Shown in pieces: positions 59,692 through 64,000 of a stretch of DNA of 64,000 nt. Every line of letters begins with the position of its first letter. The first letter of the stretch is position 1. The stretch covers positions 1 to 64,000 of the forward strand of contig CAZUWH010000001.1 in NCBI GenBank assembly GCA_964624075.1, written 5' to 3'. Below the pieces are notes generated by a model. The model did no database searches. It was not told where the DNA came from and saw nothing but the letters and a program-made list of their open reading frames with translations. Origin of the DNA: CAZUWH01 sp964624075 (GTDB lineage Bacteria > Pseudomonadota > Alphaproteobacteria > Rhodospirillales > Rhodospirillaceae). The position numbers were made by a program, and so were the translations under genes.

Positions 59692-61242
59692 TCAGGCAGA
59701 CAGAGCCGCCGGTGGTGCCGTCTTTTCCCGTTTCACCAACAACCTGTTCAACGCATTCACATAAGCCCGCGTCGAGGCAACCAGGGTATCGGTATCGGCG
59801 CCATAACCGTTCACCGAATGCCCCCCCTCTTCCAACCGGACCGTCACTTCGGCCTGGGCGTCGGTCCCGTGCGTGACGGCGTGGACCTGATAGAGCTGCA
59901 GACGGGCCTCATGGGGAAACAGCGTCCGGATAGCGATGAAAATCGCGTCAACCGATCCATTGCCGGTCGTCTCGACACGCTGCGGCACACCATCAATTAC
60001 CAGTTCCAGGTCGGCCGTGGGCGGCTGTCGCGAGCCGCACACCACCTCCAGCGCACCGAAACGGATGCGATCATCCCCTTGCGCCAGTTCGTCACCAACC
60101 AGGGCCACCAGATCCTCTTCGAAGATCTCCTTCTTCTTGTCGGCCAGTTCCTTAAAACGCCGGAAGGCTTCCTCGATTGCGTTTCCGTCCAGGTCATAAC
60201 CAAGCTCGTGAACTTTTTCCCGGAAGGCATGACGCCCTGAATGCTTGCCGAGAACAATCTTAGATTGCAACAAACCGACAGACTCCGGAGTCATGATCTC
60301 ATAGGTTGCGGCGTGTTTCAGCAGACCATCTTGATGGATCCCTGCTTCGTGTGCGAAGGCGTTGGCGCCGACGATTGCCTTGTTAGGCTGGACGGGAAAA
60401 CCGATGATGCCCGAGACCAGCCTGGAAGCACGGGTGATCAGTTCGGTCCTGATGCCGGTGGTGAAGGGCATGTGGTCATGGCGGGTCCGCAAGGCCATGA
60501 CGATTTCCTCCATGGCCGCATTGCCGGCCCGTTCTCCCAGACCATTGATGGTACACTCAACTTGGCGGGCGCCGGCCTGCACGGCGGCCAGTGCATTAGC
60601 CACCGCCAGCCCCAGATCATTGTGGCAGTGAACCGAAAGAACCGCCTTGTCGATGTTAGGCACCCGATTGAACAGCACGGTGATCAGGGCGCCGAATTCA
60701 TCCGGAATCGCGTGGCCCACCGTGTCGGGAATGTTGATGGTCCTAGCCCCGGCCTGGATGGCGGCCTCCACACAGCGGCACAGGAAATCTGGCTCGCTGC
60801 GCGAGCCGTCTTCGGCTGACCATTCCACGTCATCGGTAAAGGAACGGGCATAACGCACACTGTCCTGCACCCTTTCGTACACCTGCTCCGGAGTCATCTG
60901 CAACTTATACCTCATGTGCAGGGGACTCGTGGAAATAAAAGTGTGAATGCGCCGACGGGCCGCGGGGGCAATGGCATCAGCGCAGCGATTGATATCATCG
61001 TGCGATGCACGGGACAGGCCACAAACCACTGCCGTCTTGAGAGTTGCGGCAATGCGATGCACGGCATCGAAATCACCTTTGGAGGCCACCGGAAAGCCGG
61101 CCTCGATGACGTCCACGCCCATTTCCTCTAGAAGCAGGGCGACTTTCAGCTTTTCCTCCAGATCCATGGAGGCTCCCGGTGACTGCTCGCCATCCCGTAG
61201 GGTGGTATCAAAGATGACGATACGATTCCTGGTTGATGTCAT
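59692..61242 (-). CDS. leuA: 2-isopropylmalate synthase
   Basis: First committed step of leucine synthesis: acetyl-CoA plus 2-oxoisovalerate. TIM-barrel motifs are FDTTLRDGEQSPGASM and SVHCHNDLGLAVANALAAV, with GLGERAGNAAMEE and the ANAFAHEAGIHQDG loop. The C-terminal leucine-binding regulatory domain (from about residue 390) is present. The ATG at 61242 follows AAAGG. 516 residues, standard. It sits upstream of mreB, the usual Rhodospirillales order. Confidence 0.97.
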   Translation of the reverse strand: MTSTRNRIVIFDTTLRDGEQSPGASMDLEEKLKVALLLEEMGVDVIEAGFPVASKGDFDAVHRIAATLKTAVVCGLSRASHDDINRCADAIAPAARRRIHTFISTSPLHMRYKLQMTPEQVYERVQDSVRYARSFTDDVEWSAEDGSRSEPDFLCRCVEAAIQAGARTINIPDTVGHAIPDEFGALITVLFNRVPNIDKAVLSVHCHNDLGLAVANALAAVQAGARQVECTINGLGERAGNAAMEEIVMALRTRHDHMPFTTGIRTELITRASRLVSGIIGFPVQPNKAIVGANAFAHEAGIHQDGLLKHAATYEIMTPESVGLLQSKIVLGKHSGRHAFREKVHELGYDLDGNAIEEAFRRFKELADKKKEIFEEDLVALVGDELAQGDDRIRFGALEVVCGSRQPPTADLELVIDGVPQRVETTGNGSVDAIFIAIRTLFPHEARLQLYQVHAVTHGTDAQAEVTVRLEEGGHSVNGYGADTDTLVASTRAYVNALNRLLVKREKTAPPAALSA

Positions 61243-61795
61243 GACACCTTTCCACATTCCAGGGTGAACGGCGAGTATTTTATCCCCTGAACGCGCGTCA
61301 CGTGGACGCTACCAACACGTCCAGGGGCCCTTAAGTCGCAAACCCCGGTCAGGGAAAAAGACAACGACTCCGGGAAAGGTGTCCGAACAATGATCCCCTT
61401 TCCCCTGCTCACGAACCGCGCTGCCGCCGATGGGGGCCGAGTCGAAACTGGAAAACACAACACCGTACGCCAAACTTGCCATTGAATGCCCGCTTGCACG
61501 CCCCACGGGACCAGCTCTTTTTCTCCGAGTCCTAAACTGTTAGCTTATAGGAAGAACAGATCGAAGGCAATTGTCAATAGCACTGCGCCAGCACCGCGCC
61601 CTGGACGATCCGATGATAACCCACCTTCCTTCCCCCTCCCAACTGCCGTTGCCCCGAATGCGGAAGCGGGTGTCTTCCTGAAAGTTTCCGTCCCTGATCT
61701 GATTATTTTGTAGAAAGGCGACCTCCTGCTTGCACCGCCTCCTTCTGCTCGCTAGGTTACTGTGAGATTCGCATGATTAGGAAACGTTACCTCCC
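61243..61795. other. Divergent intergenic region leuA-yggT
   Basis: No gene is visible. I looked for a leucine-rich leader peptide upstream of leuA and did not find one. Promoters for both genes should lie here. Confidence 0.6.
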
Positions 61796-62110
61796 ATGCA
61801 CATCATCCTCGTGCCACTTCTCAACATTGCCATGATCACTCTTGACCTGTACATGTGGGTGCTAGTCATATCGGTGGTCGTGAGCTGGCTGGTCGCCTTC
61901 AACGTTGTCAACACGCACAACCGTTTCGTCTATCTGATGGGTGACTTTTTGTATCGTGTGACCGAACCGGCCCTGCACCGCATCCGTCGTGTGATCCCGG
62001 TGATGGGGGGCATTGACCTCTCGCCAATGGTTCTGATTCTGGTCCTCGTATTTCTGAAGATGGTTCTGCAGCAGATCATCCAACAGGTTGCAATCATGCC
62101 GGGCTTGTAA
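61796..62110 (+). CDS. YggT family membrane protein
   Basis: A 104-residue protein with two membrane segments (LYMWVLVISVVVSWLVAFNVV and MVLILVLVFLKMVLQQII) and a loop with DFLYRVTEPALHRIRRVIP, the family signature. Members are involved in osmotic or division functions that are poorly understood. It heads yggT-DUF167-folD. Confidence 0.92.
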   Translation: MHIILVPLLNIAMITLDLYMWVLVISVVVSWLVAFNVVNTHNRFVYLMGDFLYRVTEPALHRIRRVIPVMGGIDLSPMVLILVLVFLKMVLQQIIQQVAIMPGL

Positions 62111-62146
62111 ACTGCAATCGTGTACTGTAACGACGGAGGGGCAGGA

Positions 62147-62539
62147 ATGTCAAGGAAAGGGCCAGGCGGTACGCCGCCGCCTGTTAGGAGAGGGGAGGGG
62201 ATCCCCATGGGTCGGACGAGGGGACCAGTCATTCCGACAGCGGAAGGTGTGCGGGTAGCTGTGCGGGTCACGCCGAAGGCGGTGGCTGATCGTATCGGCG
62301 GACTCATCGAGGCAGCAGATGGCGCCACGGCTCTGAAGGTTGCCGTGACGGCGGCTCCGGAAGACGGCAAGGCCAATGCCGCTACGATCCGGCTTCTGGC
62401 TCAGACATGGAAGCTGCCGGCGCGTGATTTCTCTATCATCACGGGTATAAGTGACCGCCGAAAGGTCATGTTCATTGCTGGTGAGCCCGCCACTCTTACA
62501 ATTTTCTTGCAGAAATGGATAGATATGCAACTAAAATGA
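62147..62539 (+). CDS. DUF167 (YggU) family protein
   Basis: Signature pieces are VRVAVRVTPKAVADRIGG, TALKVAVTAAPEDGKANAATI and ITGISDRRKVMFIAG. The ATG at 62147 follows GGAGG by 7 bases and gives 130 residues. The function of the family is unknown. Its 3' end overlaps the folD start. Confidence 0.92.
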   Translation: MSRKGPGGTPPPVRRGEGIPMGRTRGPVIPTAEGVRVAVRVTPKAVADRIGGLIEAADGATALKVAVTAAPEDGKANAATIRLLAQTWKLPARDFSIITGISDRRKVMFIAGEPATLTIFLQKWIDMQLK

Positions 62540-63426
62540 CACGTGCCACGCTCATCGACGGCAAAGCCTGTGCCGAGGAGATCCGTCTCTGTCTCACCGC
62601 GCATGTGAATGATCTGCGTGACTATCATCGCATCGTACCAGGACTGGCCGTGGTGCTGGTTGGGGATGATCCGGCTTCCCGGGTCTATGTCCGCAACAAG
62701 CACAGGCAGGCCCAAGAGGTAGGCATGCGCTCGTTCGTCCATACCCTGCCTGCGGAGGTCACCGAGGATGAACTGTTCACGCTCATCAAGGGGTTGAACG
62801 ACGATCAACAGATCCACGGCATTCTCGTTCAGTCGCCGCTGCCGTTCCATGTCGATACCCAGCGGATCGTCGAGTCCGTGGATCCGGCCAAAGACGTGGA
62901 CGGGTTCCATCCCTGTAACGTTGGACATCTGTTGGCCCACGGCACGGGAATCGTCCCCTGCACGCCCTCAGGATGCCTGAAACTGTTGCAGCGTCAGCAT
63001 TCTGACATGAGCGGTATGCGGGCGATCGTCATCGGTCGTTCCAACATTGTCGGCAAGCCCATGGCCTATCTGCTGATGCAGGAAAATTGTACCGTCACCA
63101 TCGCCCACTCCAGAACCCGCGATCTGCCCCAGGAATGCCGGCGGGCCGACATCGTGGTCGTCGCCATCGGTAAGGCGGAGAGAGTCCGGGGAGATTGGAT
63201 CAAGTCCGGCGCGACAGTCATTGATGTCGGCATCAACCGGATCCTGCTGGACGACGGCAGGAGTCGGCTGGTTGGCGATGTCTGCTTTGCCGAGGCGGTC
63301 GAAGTGGCCGGGGCCATCACGCCTGTGCCCGGCGGAGTCGGCCCTATGACTATCGCCATGCTGTTGCACAATACCCTGCTGGCCTGTTGCCGGCAGACCC
63401 GCATCGAGGAGGGGTTTTGCACATGA
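62515..63426 (+). CDS. folD: Methylenetetrahydrofolate dehydrogenase / cyclohydrolase
   Basis: A bifunctional folate enzyme supplying 10-formyl-THF. Key stretches are VLVGDDPASRVYVRNKHRQA (active-site Lys), ILVQSPLPFHV, DPAKDVDGFHP, IVIGRSNIVGKPMAYLL and the C-terminal TPVPGGVGPMTIAMLL. The annotated start is the first ATG; a second at 62536 gives 296 residues and fits the family better by length. It overlaps the DUF167 gene. Confidence 0.96.
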   Translation: MDRYATKMTRATLIDGKACAEEIRLCLTAHVNDLRDYHRIVPGLAVVLVGDDPASRVYVRNKHRQAQEVGMRSFVHTLPAEVTEDELFTLIKGLNDDQQIHGILVQSPLPFHVDTQRIVESVDPAKDVDGFHPCNVGHLLAHGTGIVPCTPSGCLKLLQRQHSDMSGMRAIVIGRSNIVGKPMAYLLMQENCTVTIAHSRTRDLPQECRRADIVVVAIGKAERVRGDWIKSGATVIDVGINRILLDDGRSRLVGDVCFAEAVEVAGAITPVPGGVGPMTIAMLLHNTLLACCRQTRIEEGFCT

Positions 63427-63439
63427 TGATTTCATCATG
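63422..63439. promoter_or_regulatory. Palindrome over the folD stop and hisF start
   Basis: CATGATGA-tt-TCATCATG is perfect. It covers the folD stop codon and the hisF start codon. It could fold in mRNA and tune hisF translation, but the stem is AT-rich and weak. Confidence 0.5.
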
Positions 63440-64000
63440 CTGAAGATACGAATCATTCCCTGTCTGGACGTCAGGGATGGGCGGGTGGTCAAGGGGATCA
63501 ATTTCGTCAACCTGACCGATGCAGGAGATCCAGTGGAGCAGGCGCGCCTGTATGATCGGGCCGGAGCCGATGAGTTGTGTTTTCTCGACATCACGGCCAG
63601 TCACGAGTATCGGGATACTCTGTATGATGTGGTGGCCCGTACGGCTGAACAGTGCTTCATGCCGCTGACCGTCGGCGGGGGCGTGCGCCGTATCGAGGAT
63701 ATCCGCCGACTGTTGCTAGCTGGTGCCGACAAGGTCTCCATCAACACCGCTGCCGTGTATCGCCCCGAATTCGTCAGCGAAGCGGCCGAGAAGTTCGGTC
63801 GCCAGTGCATCGTGGTGGCCATCGATGCCAAGGAAGTCACGCCGCCCGGCCATTTCGAGATCTTTACGCACGGCGGCCGCAAGTCCACGGGGCTTGACGC
63901 CGTCGTCTGGGCCAGACGTATGGCCGCGCTCGGCGCCGGGGAGATTCTGCTGACTTCAATGGACCGCGATGGGACCCGGCAGGGGTTCAACATTGCACTC
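63437..64000 (+). CDS. hisF: Imidazole glycerol phosphate synthase, cyclase subunit (5' part)
   Basis: Forms the imidazole ring in histidine synthesis. The protein starts MLKIRIIPCLDVRDGRVVKG, with Asp11-type LDV motif, LCFLDITASHEYRDT, LTVGGGVRRIEDI and VVAIDAKEV, then DGTRQGFN. The window ends within the frame after 188 codons (about 75% of the usual 255). The ATG at 63437 is 10 bases past the folD stop. Confidence 0.95.
   Translation, partial: MLKIRIIPCLDVRDGRVVKGINFVNLTDAGDPVEQARLYDRAGADELCFLDITASHEYRDTLYDVVARTAEQCFMPLTVGGGVRRIEDIRRLLLAGADKVSINTAAVYRPEFVSEAAEKFGRQCIVVAIDAKEVTPPGHFEIFTHGGRKSTGLDAVVWARRMAALGAGEILLTSMDRDGTRQGFNIAL

Noticed and set aside
61258..61500. Leucine attenuator upstream of leuA
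   Set aside because: No short frame rich in Leu codons and no matching terminator hairpin were found.

Overview
The window looks like a chromosomal piece of an alphaproteobacterium, most likely of the Rhodospirillales type. The evidence is a single-step 5-aminolevulinate synthase (hemA), a polyhydroxyalkanoate locus with phaR, an rpoD with the long acidic non-conserved region, and familiar alphaproteobacterial neighbours (leuA-mreBCD-mrdA-rodA; gpmI-envC-ctpA-deacetylase-rppH; yggT-DUF167-folD; suhB-efp; ybeY-corC). The sequence is a draft: there are three runs of N (100, 28 and 15 bases), all at repeats or at a long G tract. I see no intact transposase, prophage or CRISPR array.

Layout. 0-0.2 kb: tRNA-Ser(GCT). 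0.3-1.6 kb: a lipoprotein of unknown function. 1.7-7.9 kb: a block of broken genes, all on the minus strand, that once encoded haem-c proteins, a flavin/Fe-S oxidoreductase and a membrane protein. 8.3-15.6 kb: hemA, rpoD, anmK, corC, ybeY. 16-18 kb: a broken lytic transglycosylase gene and otsB. 18.5-22.3 kb: the storage-polymer locus (thiolase, PhaC-like protein, small coiled-coil ORF, phaR). 23-30.9 kb: suhB, efp, a broken XRE regulator, proC, lptF-lptD, an alpha/beta hydrolase. 31-33 kb: a diguanylate cyclase and a broken LysR gene. 33.9-40.3 kb: gpmI-envC-ctpA-(broken deacetylase)-rppH. 40.3-42 kb: broken gluQ and a broken PEP-CTERM protein gene. 42.2-47.8 kb: gmhB, rlmN, then a tightly overlapping minus-strand run SDR-tsaE-amgK-murU-rsmD. 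48.3-53.9 kb: a second graveyard (Crp/Fnr regulator, TPR lipoprotein, PP2C phosphatase, ATP-grasp enzyme, receiver domain). 53.9-61.2 kb: rodA-mrdA-mreD-mreC-mreB and leuA. 61.8-64 kb: yggT-DUF167-folD-hisF (hisF runs off the end).

How the genes fit together. The intact set is housekeeping: cell-wall elongation (mreBCD, mrdA, rodA), division-linked wall hydrolysis (envC, ctpA), wall recycling (anmK, amgK, murU), outer-membrane assembly (lptF, lptD, gmhB), translation and RNA care (efp, rlmN, rsmD, ybeY, tsaE, rppH), and haem, leucine, histidine, proline and folate metabolism. The damaged set is accessory: respiratory electron transfer, signalling, secretion and modification, and regulators. 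That split suggests ongoing genome reduction, as in a host-associated or niche-restricted bacterium. Several frameshifts sit in G/C homopolymers, so sequencing error cannot be fully excluded, but in-frame stops, a precise 72-bp duplication and missing domains show that much of the decay is real.
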